Shown one piece after another: positions 16,393 to 25,622 of a DNA stretch of 40,600 nucleotides (position 1 is its first letter; every line of letters begins with the position of its first letter). The DNA comes from a virus. The position numbers and the translations under genes were made by a program. Under the pieces are notes generated by a model. The model had not been told where the DNA came from, ran no database searches, and worked only from the letters and a program-made list of their open reading frames with translations. The stretch is from the IMG/VR virus record IMGVR_UViG_3300030419_004842, positions 1 through 40,600 of that record; one strand, written 5' to 3'.

Positions 16393-17161
16393 AGTTGCCA
16401 TAATTATCACAAATTATAACTACGGCAAATATATCATGGCTGCCGTAGATAGTATTTTAAACCAAACATATGGTGGTGAGATTCGCGTATATGTGGTTGA
16501 CGATGGTTCGTCGGACAATTCTTGGGACTTATTGTCCGAAATTACTGATCCAGTAGAGTCATTTGCGCACATAGATCGCCCCCACTATAGTGGTCCCATG
16601 GATGTCAGACATCGGGGTGGGGTGTATGCATATAGAATCAAAAACTCTGGGGCCAGCACCGGAAGAAATGTTGCCATTTACGCCGCATGGGAGTGGGCAG
16701 ATATTTTTGGGGTGCTGGATTCAGATGATGAATATTATCCAGAGAAAGTGGAAAAGCTGGTAGCAAAGCTAGTGGAATATCCCGAAGTTGGCGTTGCGTA
16801 TGCCGACTATAAAAACGTCAACCCCATATTTGGTAAGAGAGAATTTAAGACATCTTATAGTGCGCAAACCCTAATGCAGCGATGCATTGTCCATAGTAAC
16901 TCGCTCATCAAAAAAGAATACTTAGAACAAGTCATTCTACCTAACGGAGAGATATTTGATAGCAGGCTGCATGGCCCCGGAAGCCAAGAGTTTATAGGAT
17001 GCACAGAAGACTACGACCTTTGGATACGTTTATCTAAGGTGTGCGTCATGACACATGTTCCAGAATGTTTAGCGACGGCCAACATAACCGGACAAAATCA
17101 ATCGTCCAAAATGACTGCGGAAATATTTAATGAGCACGCTAAAATCTTAGGATCTAGATAG
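16382..17161 (+). CDS. GT2-family glycosyltransferase
   Basis: GT-A glycosyltransferase of about 259 residues. It begins VAIIITNYNYGKYI with VYVVDDGSSDNS near 35-50, and the DxD-type motif is in GVLDSDDEYYPEK near 115-125, followed by ITGQNQSSK near the C-terminus. The start at ATG 16382 keeps the conserved N-terminus; an upstream TTG at 16361 is in frame but lies inside the previous gene. The gene ends in TAG, and the next gene is in the same frame 12 bases on. It probably transfers a nucleotide-activated sugar; identity unknown. Confidence 0.88.
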   Translation: MKPKVAIIITNYNYGKYIMAAVDSILNQTYGGEIRVYVVDDGSSDNSWDLLSEITDPVESFAHIDRPHYSGPMDVRHRGGVYAYRIKNSGASTGRNVAIYAAWEWADIFGVLDSDDEYYPEKVEKLVAKLVEYPEVGVAYADYKNVNPIFGKREFKTSYSAQTLMQRCIVHSNSLIKKEYLEQVILPNGEIFDSRLHGPGSQEFIGCTEDYDLWIRLSKVCVMTHVPECLATANITGQNQSSKMTAEIFNEHAKILGSR

Positions 17162-17173
17162 GAACGCTTTAAG

Positions 17174-17884
17174 ATGCCCAGATTTGTAACCAAAATTACA
17201 AAAGACACGCAAACATATGTTGAGCAAGACATAGCAATCGCTATATTGAGCGCTGGCGCTGGCTCACGTATAAAATCTTACGAGCCGAGAAGCCTATTGC
17301 GGATAGGCAACAAGTCCTTGATAGAGCACCAAATATCGACTATACGTGAGTGCTTCGAATCGCCTGAAGTAATCAGTGTGGTTGGGTATGACTGCGAGAG
17401 AGTAATCAAAAAGATTAAAAACAAAACGAGAATTGTAGAGAATCAGCTGCATGATCAGAGCAACGCATCGGAGAGTATGCGGCTTGCGTTTCACAATACG
17501 CCTAGAAAGAATTTCATGTTTTTTCATGGCGACCTATATTTCAACAAAGAAACGTTGCAAAATCTAGATTACAAAAAGTCATTCATAATTATTGACACCA
17601 GTGGTCAAATAGCCGACAAAGAAGTTGGCGTCACCATAAACGACAACAAGGCCAGCATACTGTCATATGGGCTTCCGGTTAAATGGGCACAAATAGTTTA
17701 TGTGACCGGCAAGGAGCACCGAATATTAAGAAACATCTTTCAAAGATACACACCATCAGATAAAAAGCTTCTATCGTTTGAGATAGTCAATAGAATGATA
17801 TCTATGGGTGCCCAGTTTAACTGCTATGAGCCAGACAAAATGTCTATAGTGGAGATAGACAGAATAAAGGATTTAAGACAATGA
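17174..17884 (+). CDS. Sugar-1-phosphate nucleotidyltransferase-like protein
   Basis: Protein of 236 residues with the nucleotidyltransferase signature LSAGAGSRI near 28-36, followed by PRSLLRIGNKSLIEHQI, and a metal-site aspartate in FFHGDLYF near 118. This is the GlmU/RmlA/MobA-type fold that makes NDP-sugars from sugar phosphates. The usual KP pair after the loop is replaced by RS, so activity or substrate may differ. A second such domain is fused to a phosphatase at 32964-34355. Its last bases overlap the next gene (ATGA). Confidence 0.75.
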   Translation: MPRFVTKITKDTQTYVEQDIAIAILSAGAGSRIKSYEPRSLLRIGNKSLIEHQISTIRECFESPEVISVVGYDCERVIKKIKNKTRIVENQLHDQSNASESMRLAFHNTPRKNFMFFHGDLYFNKETLQNLDYKKSFIIIDTSGQIADKEVGVTINDNKASILSYGLPVKWAQIVYVTGKEHRILRNIFQRYTPSDKKLLSFEIVNRMISMGAQFNCYEPDKMSIVEIDRIKDLRQ

Positions 17885-18921
17885 AAATAATGATTTGTAG
17901 TGATGGAACCAACGCCCACCTATACCAACGGACGGCGTGGCTCAACGCATTTAACTCAGTGGGAGCGCAGGCAGTGTTGTGGGACAAAAACACCATCGCC
18001 GCTTTTGATGCATTTGATCAATTTGAACCTGATATCTTTTTAGGGCAATCTTACCATTTAGATTCGTCCACCCTGAAATGTATCTATGAAAGACCACACA
18101 TGAAAGTGGGACTACGTGCCGGAGACTGGGGAGACCACGAAGAAGAAGTAGATAAAGAGAAATACAATATCCTTTTTTGCTCCAAAAAAGAAAAAGACAT
18201 CCTTAAGCGACTGAAAGAAGAAACCGGCAAGCCAGACTTTGTGCATATCCATTATGATGATGAGGCTATAAAGGTTACTCACAATCATTTTGAGTCCATT
18301 GGCATAAAACCAATATCGCTAATGATGTGTGCGGACACGTTTGCATATCGTGACGGCAGGCTTGATCCCAAGCTAGAATGTGATATCGGTTTTGTGGGTG
18401 GATATTGGCCATATAAGGGCCAAGTTATTGATTCGTATTTAATGCCATTGCTAGAAGATGTGACCAAATACAAGGCAAAAATCTTTGGAAACCAGCCGTG
18501 GCCCGCAAATCAATATTGCGGCTTAATAGCGGACGAAGATGTAAAAAATCTTTTTGTATCTGCCAAGGTGTGTCCAAATCTTAGTGAGCCACACGCACAA
18601 AAGTTTGGTTTTGATGTAAACGAGAGAATTTTTAAGATTCTTTATGCAGGGGGTTTCTGTATCTCCGATAATGTAGCATCATATAAAATGTTTGGAGATG
18701 GCGTCGTTCTTGCTGACTCCCCAACAGACTTCAGGGACAAGATTGATTACTATCTCAAGGAGCCCGGAAAACGCATAAGTACGGCTTTAAAAGGATATAG
18801 ATACGTTTCGGAAAATCACACAGGCTTCCACAGAATATCGCAAATCTTGCAAGGAGTGGGTCTTGATGAGGCATCATCAAATGTATTGAAAGCCATTCAA
18901 GAAACAGAATTAACGCAATGA
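17881..18921 (+). CDS. CgeB-like glycosyltransferase
   Basis: Protein of 346 residues similar to the CgeB/spore-maturation-type GT-B glycosyltransferases. The diagnostic C-terminal block is present: VNERIFKILYAGGFCISDN near 245-263, then LADSPTDFRDKIDYYL and a histidine- and threonine-containing SENHTGFHRI. The N-terminal domain is short, with VGLRAGDWGDH near 80. It should add a sugar to a glycan; in this family donors vary. It is coupled to the preceding nucleotidyltransferase gene and followed 17 bases later by the fucose synthase gene. Confidence 0.75.
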   Translation: MKIMICSDGTNAHLYQRTAWLNAFNSVGAQAVLWDKNTIAAFDAFDQFEPDIFLGQSYHLDSSTLKCIYERPHMKVGLRAGDWGDHEEEVDKEKYNILFCSKKEKDILKRLKEETGKPDFVHIHYDDEAIKVTHNHFESIGIKPISLMMCADTFAYRDGRLDPKLECDIGFVGGYWPYKGQVIDSYLMPLLEDVTKYKAKIFGNQPWPANQYCGLIADEDVKNLFVSAKVCPNLSEPHAQKFGFDVNERIFKILYAGGFCISDNVASYKMFGDGVVLADSPTDFRDKIDYYLKEPGKRISTALKGYRYVSENHTGFHRISQILQGVGLDEASSNVLKAIQETELTQ

Positions 18922-18938
18922 ACATAAGGAACCACTAA

Positions 18939-19904
18939 ATGGTTAAAAAGGTTTTAGTTACAGGCGCTGGCGGTTTTTTGGGCAAATCGGTCTGTAGCCA
19001 TATTAAAAAACTGCACGATAGATATCAATTGATTGCACTACGAGGAAAGGGTGAGTGGGATCTCACTAAGCAGAAACATGTTGACTATCTGTTGCAGGAG
19101 TTTGAGCCTGACATTGTGGTACATCTGGCGGCCACATGTGGGGGAATTGGTATCAATAAAGAAAATCCCGGCCTCTTTATGTACGATAATCTATCAATGG
19201 GCATGAACCTTATTGAGTCCTGTAGAAAGTACGGCAAATTGGATAAATTCATCATGGTGGGAACCGTGTGCGCTTATCCCAAATTCACACCGGTGCCCTT
19301 TAAGGAAGATGACATTTGGAACGGCTACCCAGAGGAAACAAATGCTCCCTATGGCATCGCTAAAAAAACTCTCATGGAGTTATTAATAGCATATGAAAAA
19401 CAATACGATTTTAGCTGCACAAACTTAATTCCGGTCAATATGTATGGCCCCAATGATAACTTCAATCCTAATAGCAGCCATGTAATACCAGCCCTAATCC
19501 TAAAGTTCGCCAAAGCCATTAGGGACGGACACGCTGACGTAGAGCTATGGGGAACCGGGAAAGCTAGTCGAGAATTCTTATATGTGGACGATTGTGCTCG
19601 CGCCATTTGTATCTCGTTGGACGCCGACACTACTGCTCACCCAATCAACATTGGAACTTGCAGTGAGATAACGATCAAAGAATTGGCACACACGCTTGGT
19701 AAAATCATGGGATATGAAGGTCAAGTAGTATTTAACTCTGACTACCCAGACGGGCAGCCCAGAAGATGTTTAGATGTAAGCAGGGCTCATAAGGTATTGA
19801 ATTTTAAAGCCCAAACAAAGCTGTATGAAGGATTAAAGGAAACAGTAAGCTGGTTCTATAAAAATGAAGGAAAATTCATTGATTACTTCAATCATATTCA
19901 GTAA
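18939..19904 (+). CDS. fcl: GDP-L-fucose synthase
   Basis: Short-chain dehydrogenase/reductase of 321 residues matching GDP-4-keto-6-deoxy-mannose epimerase-reductase, which makes GDP-L-fucose with NADPH. It has the TGAGGFLG nucleotide loop at 9-16, HLAATCGGIG, VGTVCAYPK (the family serine is threonine here), the catalytic tyrosine and lysine in YGIAKK and the SHVIPAL segment. The partner GDP-mannose 4,6-dehydratase is not in the window, so GDP-mannose-derived substrate must come from the host or from a gene elsewhere. AAGGAACC precedes the ATG. Confidence 0.87.
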   Translation: MVKKVLVTGAGGFLGKSVCSHIKKLHDRYQLIALRGKGEWDLTKQKHVDYLLQEFEPDIVVHLAATCGGIGINKENPGLFMYDNLSMGMNLIESCRKYGKLDKFIMVGTVCAYPKFTPVPFKEDDIWNGYPEETNAPYGIAKKTLMELLIAYEKQYDFSCTNLIPVNMYGPNDNFNPNSSHVIPALILKFAKAIRDGHADVELWGTGKASREFLYVDDCARAICISLDADTTAHPINIGTCSEITIKELAHTLGKIMGYEGQVVFNSDYPDGQPRRCLDVSRAHKVLNFKAQTKLYEGLKETVSWFYKNEGKFIDYFNHIQ

Positions 19905-20721
19905 AAACAGACCCCTACAATTGGACCTATGTCTTAGTAGTGTCAATCGTAACTTTTCTGATTCCACGCAGAATATTGTCATTCACAATAATTCAAGTGA
20001 ATTTAGTGAAGCTCATGGACTACTAGAATCCGAGCATCCCAATGTAGCGTTTTGGCCACAAAGCGATTCATTATTTAAGGATGTTTTGATTGCCGTTGAG
20101 TCGTCAGAAAATGACTACATTTGCTTTTTTACAGACGATGACATAGTTTACTCACCATTTGCTTGTGTTGATTATAGTTTTTTAGAAGACCCCACTATTA
20201 GCTGTCTGTCATTAAGAATGGGCGAAAATATTACGGAAAGATCGCACGGCGGCGAAGTCGGCTTAGATGTTTGCAAAAAGCGGTTCTGGATAAGCAATGA
20301 AATGATGGCTTGGCCTAAAACTTTTCACGGATACGGATCTTACTGGTCATACGATTTGTCTGTGGATGGCCACATATTCAGAAAAAGGGACATATGTCAA
20401 ATGATGGATGAGTTGTGTTATCTAGAGGCAAGATACCAATGGAACCAAACGCCCAATGAGCTGGAAGCTTCTCTACAAAGATTTTGGACTTTAGCCCCCA
20501 ACCTAATTGTTTCTCCACCCCAGAGCGTTGTGGTAAATAGTCCCAACAATCGAGTGCAACAAAGCCACGCACACAACCGGTCTGGTGATCTACATGATTA
20601 CGACGAAAACTATTTGCTGGGCAAGTACATGGCCGGAAACAGAATTAATATTGACTATTTAAACTTTAATGATATCAAGTGTCCACATACTGAAATAAAC
20701 ATTATGGAGGGGCTTGGATGA
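19864..20721 (+). CDS. GT2-like glycosyltransferase
   Basis: Protein of 285 residues with a glycosyltransferase A start (TSIIFSKNRPLQLDLCL) and the acidic metal motif FFTDDDIVYS near 92-101. The middle has long tryptophan- and tyrosine-rich segments (WPKTFHGYGSYWSYD) of unknown role. It overlaps the fucose synthase gene by 41 bases if ATG 19864 is used; a TTG at 19879 is an alternative that shortens the overlap. It ends on the ATG of the FkbM gene. Possibly a fucosyl- or related transferase given its position, which is inference. Confidence 0.72.
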   Translation: MKENSLITSIIFSKNRPLQLDLCLSSVNRNFSDSTQNIVIHNNSSEFSEAHGLLESEHPNVAFWPQSDSLFKDVLIAVESSENDYICFFTDDDIVYSPFACVDYSFLEDPTISCLSLRMGENITERSHGGEVGLDVCKKRFWISNEMMAWPKTFHGYGSYWSYDLSVDGHIFRKRDICQMMDELCYLEARYQWNQTPNELEASLQRFWTLAPNLIVSPPQSVVVNSPNNRVQQSHAHNRSGDLHDYDENYLLGKYMAGNRINIDYLNFNDIKCPHTEINIMEGLG

Positions 20722-21359
20722 TATTTGATCTAAACGCTGTTCAAGATGTAAGCGGGACCAAGATTACGGGCTCAATTCACATAGGCGCATTCGTGGGAGA
20801 AGAGCTTGAGCAATACAGGGGCTTGGGGCTCTTTAATACCATGCTCTTTGAGCCGCAGAAGAAGCTATACGACATAGTTCGCCAGAGATGTATTCTCAAC
20901 GAAGTAGTGTTCAATGTGGCTCTTGGCTCCCGGCGACAAACAGTTGAAATGTTTATCTCAGACAGGGCTGGTGGCGTAGATCAGGGTGCTGGTGCTTCCA
21001 GCTCAATACTAGAACCCAAGAAGCATCTCTCTGAGCATCCCGAAGTAACGTTTCCAGAAAAAGAAGTTGTCGAGGTTCATCGTTTTGATGATTTTGCCAA
21101 GGGGCTGAACTTAGAACTCGCCAATTATAACTTACTCAATATTGATGTACAGGGATATGAGCTAGAGGTACTATTGGGGGCTGAGAAACTATTGCCCCAG
21201 ATAGAAATGATTATAGCTGAAGTCAACAGAGATGAGATGTATGCCGGATGCCCCATGATAGAAGACATAGATAGCTTTCTTACAGAGCACGGTTTTAAAA
21301 GAGAGCACACAAGCTGGCAATCACCCAGCTGGGGTGATGCGCTATATATCAAGAAATAA
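20718..21359 (+). CDS. FkbM-family methyltransferase
   Basis: SAM-dependent methyltransferase of 213 residues. Family marks are SIHIGAFVGEEL near 19-30, FEPQKKLYD near 43, VALGSR near 66, LLNIDVQGYELEVL near 139-152 and AEVNRDEMY near 167. FkbM enzymes O-methylate sugars or polyketides and are common in polysaccharide clusters, so O-methylation of a sugar hydroxyl is the likely role. The ATGA overlap with the upstream transferase points to a shared substrate. The length is normal. Confidence 0.88.
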   Translation: MIFDLNAVQDVSGTKITGSIHIGAFVGEELEQYRGLGLFNTMLFEPQKKLYDIVRQRCILNEVVFNVALGSRRQTVEMFISDRAGGVDQGAGASSSILEPKKHLSEHPEVTFPEKEVVEVHRFDDFAKGLNLELANYNLLNIDVQGYELEVLLGAEKLLPQIEMIIAEVNRDEMYAGCPMIEDIDSFLTEHGFKREHTSWQSPSWGDALYIKK

Positions 21360-21368
21360 GGAGATCGT

Positions 21369-22148
21369 ATGGTTCCGGTGCCACAATTTAATAAAATATT
21401 TCACTACAGTAACATTAGTATCGTTACGGGAACTCTTAATAGAGTAGAGTACTTGAGAGACCTGCTGCACAATACCGTATATGCCGACGAAAGAATTGAG
21501 CTTGTTCTAGTAGACGGCGGAAGCACAGATGGAACAATTGAAATGCTGGAAGACTTAAGTCATCCTCGTGTCAAACTTATTCAGCACGGACAGCGTAGCT
21601 CCTATCCACATTACATGAATCTTGGCATACAAAACGCATCCCACGAATTAGTGTGTCAGTGGAACGACGACGTGCTCTTAGTAAACAACTGGGATGAAGT
21701 GTTTGACGAAATAAGCGACGAATATGACGCATATCTATTTAACTGGAAAACAGGAGCCGCAAAAGACATCGACGATGAAGCATGGCTTAAGTGTGATCAC
21801 ATAAGAGACAATGGTTGGATTATTATAAACAATGCGGACCATGAATACCCACAATCCACCGGCGAACAATACGGTGAGGTGGTTATGAATTACGGCATCT
21901 ATAAAAAAAGCGTGTTTAGGCAACATGGATTGTACCATCCGGCATATAGATATTATTGTGCCGATGGAGAGATGGCCATGAGGGCTTATTATGGTGGGTG
22001 TAAATTTAAATCACTAAATAATATCAAGGTATGTGTGTTGCCCGCCGAAAAAAGAGCCATCATGGATGACCAAGACGTACATAGGTACAACATCGCGTGT
22101 CCGCGATATGTGCGGGGAGAATTTCAGAAAGGGTTTGAGTTACTATGA
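21369..22148 (+). CDS. GT2-family glycosyltransferase
   Basis: Protein of 259 residues beginning with a GT2 pattern: SIVTGTLNRVEYL, VLVDGGSTDGTIE near 45-60, and the acidic motif QWNDDVLLVNNWDEVF near 98-113. The C-terminal half has a WxxxD-rich region typical of donor or acceptor binding in this family. It starts at ATG behind AAGGAG and its stop overlaps the following gene by four bases. The substrate is unknown. Confidence 0.82.
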   Translation: MVPVPQFNKIFHYSNISIVTGTLNRVEYLRDLLHNTVYADERIELVLVDGGSTDGTIEMLEDLSHPRVKLIQHGQRSSYPHYMNLGIQNASHELVCQWNDDVLLVNNWDEVFDEISDEYDAYLFNWKTGAAKDIDDEAWLKCDHIRDNGWIIINNADHEYPQSTGEQYGEVVMNYGIYKKSVFRQHGLYHPAYRYYCADGEMAMRAYYGGCKFKSLNNIKVCVLPAEKRAIMDDQDVHRYNIACPRYVRGEFQKGFELL

Positions 22149-22858
22149 GAAAGTTAATAGCATTTACGCTGTATGGAGATGACCCCAAATATGTGGTGGG
22201 AATGTATAAGAATCTAGAACTACAGAAAACATTTTACCCAGACTGGGAGATGATTATATATCATGACAATAGCTTAACGTCAGAAGTTATTGATCGGTTA
22301 AGTCAATATGGGGCAACTTTGAGAAATGTAGACGGATGTGGCATATACGCGGCGGGATGGCGATTCATGGCTAACAACGAGGACAACGTAGAAAGGTTTA
22401 TTGTTCGAGATGCAGATTCTAGGCTTAGCCAGCGCGAAGCGGACGCCGTACAGGATTGGGAAAAAAGTGGTAAAATTTTACACATAATGAGAGATCATCC
22501 CCATCACGGATATCCAGTATTGGGTGGCATGTGGGGAATGGTGACCGATCCCAGTATGGACATAAAACAAATGTGCTTGGATTATCAGGGCTGGAAGGCG
22601 ACTAGTGTAACTGACAGGGAAAACTGGTCTATGAAAGATATGGATTTTTTAAGAGATGTTATATATCGCACATTGGGGCGTAGTGAATATTCAAAAATAC
22701 ATGCAGCCAGAGACTACATGGACAAGGTTGCGTGGAACAATGAGCCATGGGCCGAAGACTTTCCAAGCCCACGAAACGAGGACAAAAACTTTGTGGGAGA
22801 GATTTTCTCAATTAAAGACGGCATTGAAACAAGAGATTATCAGTACAAGGAACTATAA
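22145..22858 (+). CDS. Glycosyltransferase-like protein, paralog of 38177-38920
   Basis: Protein of 237 residues starting LIAFTLYGDDPKYVVG, with YPDWEMIIYHD near 30-40 and FIVRDADSR near 81-89, the probable DxD metal site. A HPHHGYPVLGGMWG block near 117-130 is shared with the minus-strand gene at 38177-38920, showing the two are paralogs. The family appears as uncharacterised glycosyltransferases of the GT-A type. Overlaps on both sides (ATGA upstream, TAATG downstream). Confidence 0.7.
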   Translation: MRKLIAFTLYGDDPKYVVGMYKNLELQKTFYPDWEMIIYHDNSLTSEVIDRLSQYGATLRNVDGCGIYAAGWRFMANNEDNVERFIVRDADSRLSQREADAVQDWEKSGKILHIMRDHPHHGYPVLGGMWGMVTDPSMDIKQMCLDYQGWKATSVTDRENWSMKDMDFLRDVIYRTLGRSEYSKIHAARDYMDKVAWNNEPWAEDFPSPRNEDKNFVGEIFSIKDGIETRDYQYKEL

Positions 22859-23298
22859 TGCTACTAATAGCACATAGGGGAAATATTTTTGGCCCCAATC
22901 CAGAGATGGAAAACACCCCAGAATACATAGAGAAAGCCATATCCAAGGGATTTGATGTGGAGATAGACGTTAGATATTGGGATGATAAAATATTGTTGGG
23001 TCACGACAACGGCGAAATCGAGATTCCGGCAAAATGGATAGAAGGCTACGCTGATAAATTATGGATTCACTGTAAAAACTTACAGGCATTACGTTATTTT
23101 AATGATACGGAATTTAACTATTTTTGGCATCAAGAAGATGACTTTACACTAACAAGCCAAAATATTATTTGGACATATCCACGACAAAACGTAACAGATA
23201 AAAGCGTAATAGTTTGCCAGACAGTCCAAGAGTATAACGACTACGCCAGCAGCAATGCCCTTGGCGTGTGTTCGGATTATGTGGGAACACATAGATAG
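22858..23298 (+). CDS. Short GDPD-like phosphodiesterase
   Basis: Protein of 146 residues with the start of the glycerophosphodiester phosphodiesterase barrel: IAHRGN at 4-9, ENTPEYIEKAI near 20, FDVEIDVRYWDDKILLGHD near 33-51 with the E, D and second H of the family. Normal GDPD enzymes are about 240-300 residues; this one keeps only the first part of the barrel, ending near VGTHR. It could be a minimal variant, an inactive remnant or a phosphodiester-binding domain. It sits before a sugar-isomerase-like cupin. Confidence 0.72.
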   Translation: MLLIAHRGNIFGPNPEMENTPEYIEKAISKGFDVEIDVRYWDDKILLGHDNGEIEIPAKWIEGYADKLWIHCKNLQALRYFNDTEFNYFWHQEDDFTLTSQNIIWTYPRQNVTDKSVIVCQTVQEYNDYASSNALGVCSDYVGTHR

Positions 23299-23311
23299 AA
23301 AGGAGAGCGGT

Positions 23312-23731
23312 ATGAAGTTTGTAAGCAAGAGTTGGGGATATGAGTTGTGGATTGAAAACAATAAAGATTACTGTGGCAAACATCTTCATGTGATGCCCGA
23401 TCATTGGTGCTCATTTCATTATCATAAAAACAAAAAAGAAACCTTTTACGTTATAAGTGGCGAATTGTTATTGGCGCACGCCCCCTATTCGGACGACCTT
23501 GCCAAGAACCTTCGAGAGAAGCCTAACCCTAGATACGACTGGGAGTCTAACTATAAACGCAAGTCGTGTTTCTATCACAGGTTTAAAACAGAGGTCCTCA
23601 AAAAGGGCGATAGCCTTACTATTGAGCCATATATACTACACACGTTTACAAGCAATACATCTGCTCCCTGTGATTTTGTAGAGATATCTACCTTTCATGA
23701 GGACTCAGATTCCATTAGAGTTTGGAGCTAA
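23312..23731 (+). CDS. Cupin, sugar isomerase-like
   Basis: Single-domain cupin of 139 residues. Motif 1 is HWCSFHYHKNKKETFYVISGE near 31-52, with histidines and a glutamate for metal, and motif 2 is the IEPYILHTF segment near 103. It resembles phosphomannose or lyxose-isomerase-type cupins that work on sugar phosphates. The start at ATG 23312 is set by AAGGAG just upstream; longer in-frame starts would overlap the previous gene. It could supply a ketose/aldose interconversion for the donor pool. Confidence 0.75.
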   Translation: MKFVSKSWGYELWIENNKDYCGKHLHVMPDHWCSFHYHKNKKETFYVISGELLLAHAPYSDDLAKNLREKPNPRYDWESNYKRKSCFYHRFKTEVLKKGDSLTIEPYILHTFTSNTSAPCDFVEISTFHEDSDSIRVWS

Positions 23732-23732
23732 T

Positions 23733-24530
23733 ATGAAAATAGACAGAGTTGTGTTTTGTTTGAATTCATCTCCCACCTATTCTCTTATGTGGGACATAGT
23801 ATCTGAGGCCTATGCAAAAAATACAGACTTCATACCAACGTTAATATTTTGCGGAACCGAAGAAGAACTACATAAGGAAGTCCAATCAGACTTTGGAGAA
23901 GTTTTTCTGCTGCCTAGATACGAAGAAGTTATTTGCAACTGGAACTTGGATTGGTCCGCACCTTGGACGGCTTTCTGGGCAATGGCAAATATGTTTCCCG
24001 ATGATGTGTGTCTATTTTCTGGAATTGATGAAATACCCATATCTGACAAATTGTGGAATAAAATATCAGAATTTCCTGACGATAAATATATTGTAGGTTT
24101 GGGGCCTACTCCATATTCGCACGATAAGTGTCACATTGCGTCGGGACACAATTGCGCAAAAGGAAAAGTGTTCAAGGACGTGCTTGAAATAGGAGACGAA
24201 CTTGAGGCAGAACTTAAAGACAAGTGGGAGAATCGTTTTAAGTTAGCCCAATATATAACCGCATGGAATATGGAGAAAAAGGGTTGGTGGGGACTAGATG
24301 AAGCTATCATTAGTAATATAATGCATGGTCATCCGAGTGTAGTTTTTTTAGATCACGGATGGGTTCAAGAAAATCTACAGGGAAGAAAAATATGCCGGGG
24401 CTCCGGGTTTAAGTATGATGTAGAAAAATTAAAATCGAAATACTATTGGACCGCACATATGCCCAGACCGTTAAGCAAGCGGAGTAATATGAAAACAGTT
24501 CAGCGACTACTAAGAGACATGGAGCCATAA
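23733..24530 (+). CDS. Putative glycosyltransferase with DEIP motif
   Basis: Protein of 265 residues. The segment DDVCLFSGIDEIPIS near 85-100 resembles the SD-x-DEIP motif of GT17-type transferases. The surroundings (VDRVVFCLNS-like start, FLDHGWVQEN, many tryptophans) fit a GT-A fold, but similarity is limited to short stretches. The ATG at 23733 directly follows the cupin TAA, behind TTGGAG; an earlier in-frame ATG lies inside the cupin gene. It is followed without a gap by the ATP-grasp gene. Confidence 0.5.
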   Translation: MKIDRVVFCLNSSPTYSLMWDIVSEAYAKNTDFIPTLIFCGTEEELHKEVQSDFGEVFLLPRYEEVICNWNLDWSAPWTAFWAMANMFPDDVCLFSGIDEIPISDKLWNKISEFPDDKYIVGLGPTPYSHDKCHIASGHNCAKGKVFKDVLEIGDELEAELKDKWENRFKLAQYITAWNMEKKGWWGLDEAIISNIMHGHPSVVFLDHGWVQENLQGRKICRGSGFKYDVEKLKSKYYWTAHMPRPLSKRSNMKTVQRLLRDMEP

Positions 24531-25622
24531 GTGAAAAACATATTGATTACCGCTGCTGGTTGTCCGGGGTTTTACTCCGTCCAGAAGGCTATAAAATCAA
24601 TAGATTTTTTATCGAGCGGCTTGATGATTCATGGATGCGACATGAATCCAAAAAGCATCGGTCTAAAATTTTGCGACAAGTATTTTATAGCTCCAAAAGG
24701 ATCATCTGAAAAATACGTATCAAAACTTTTTGAATACTGCTCTGGCAACAAGATAGACCTTATAATACCTTGCTCTGATGAAGAGCTGATACCACTCGCT
24801 AGGTCGAAACAAATTTTTGCATCCATAGGATGCAATGTATTGGCTTGTTCCGAAACTTCCCTAGAAACAATTTTAAATAAACAAAAACTCTTTGAATTTT
24901 TAAAAAGCGGTCCAGTCAAGAACCACATACCGAAATCATTTATTTGTAATAATGTTAACGATTTTAAAAGACATTACGAGAGATTGAAAGATGAGGGATG
25001 TAATGTCTGTATCAAGCCCACAATAGCCCACGGTGGACGTGGGTTTAGAGTTATATCGGATGTCCGCAAAGAAGACCTTTTCGAACAAAAGGCAAGCCAC
25101 GGAACCATGTCCTACAAGTCCTTGGTGGAAGTGCTGTCAGATGGAGGCGATACATTTCCAGACTTAATGGTAATGGAGTATATGTGTGGAACGGAATACA
25201 GCGTAGACTGCTCAAAAAACGAAAAATTTACAACGGTGCCAAGAACAAGGGAAATCATACAAGACGGAATATGCGTAGCGGGCACCACTATTGAAAACGA
25301 AAAATTGATAGATCTTTCTGAAAAAATATACAATTTGTTGGGGATAAGATACCACGCCAACATACAATATAGATATGATCATACGGGCAATCCGAAACTT
25401 CTAGAGGTGAACCCCAGATTCTCTGGAACCATGGAGCACTGTCGTGGTGCGGGTGTGAACTTTGCAGAAATAGCAATTAGAGAGTCTTTTGGTCTCCCGG
25501 CAGTTGATTACAGTATAAAATGGCAAACACGTATGACTAGAGTATGGCAGGAAGTATTCTCATACGAGCACGGTAGCAGGAATAGCGACAATGAAAACAA
25601 ACTTTACCATAGGTCACTATAA
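24531..25622 (+). CDS. ATP-grasp ligase (CarB-like)
   Basis: ATP-grasp protein of 363 residues. The pre-ATP-grasp Rossmann part starts ILITAAGCPGFYSVQKAI and includes DLIIPCSDEELIPLA near 80. The ATP-grasp core has CIKPTIAHGGRGFRVI near 160-175, VMEYMCGTEYSVDC near 213 and the metal-binding LLEVNPRFSGTMEH near 285-298. Such carbamoyl-phosphate-synthase-like ligases in sugar clusters join carboxylates to amino or hydroxyl groups. GTG start at 24531 abutting the previous TAA. The substrate is unknown; a role in acylating an amino sugar is inferred from the neighbours. Confidence 0.82.
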   Translation: MKNILITAAGCPGFYSVQKAIKSIDFLSSGLMIHGCDMNPKSIGLKFCDKYFIAPKGSSEKYVSKLFEYCSGNKIDLIIPCSDEELIPLARSKQIFASIGCNVLACSETSLETILNKQKLFEFLKSGPVKNHIPKSFICNNVNDFKRHYERLKDEGCNVCIKPTIAHGGRGFRVISDVRKEDLFEQKASHGTMSYKSLVEVLSDGGDTFPDLMVMEYMCGTEYSVDCSKNEKFTTVPRTREIIQDGICVAGTTIENEKLIDLSEKIYNLLGIRYHANIQYRYDHTGNPKLLEVNPRFSGTMEHCRGAGVNFAEIAIRESFGLPAVDYSIKWQTRMTRVWQEVFSYEHGSRNSDNENKLYHRSL

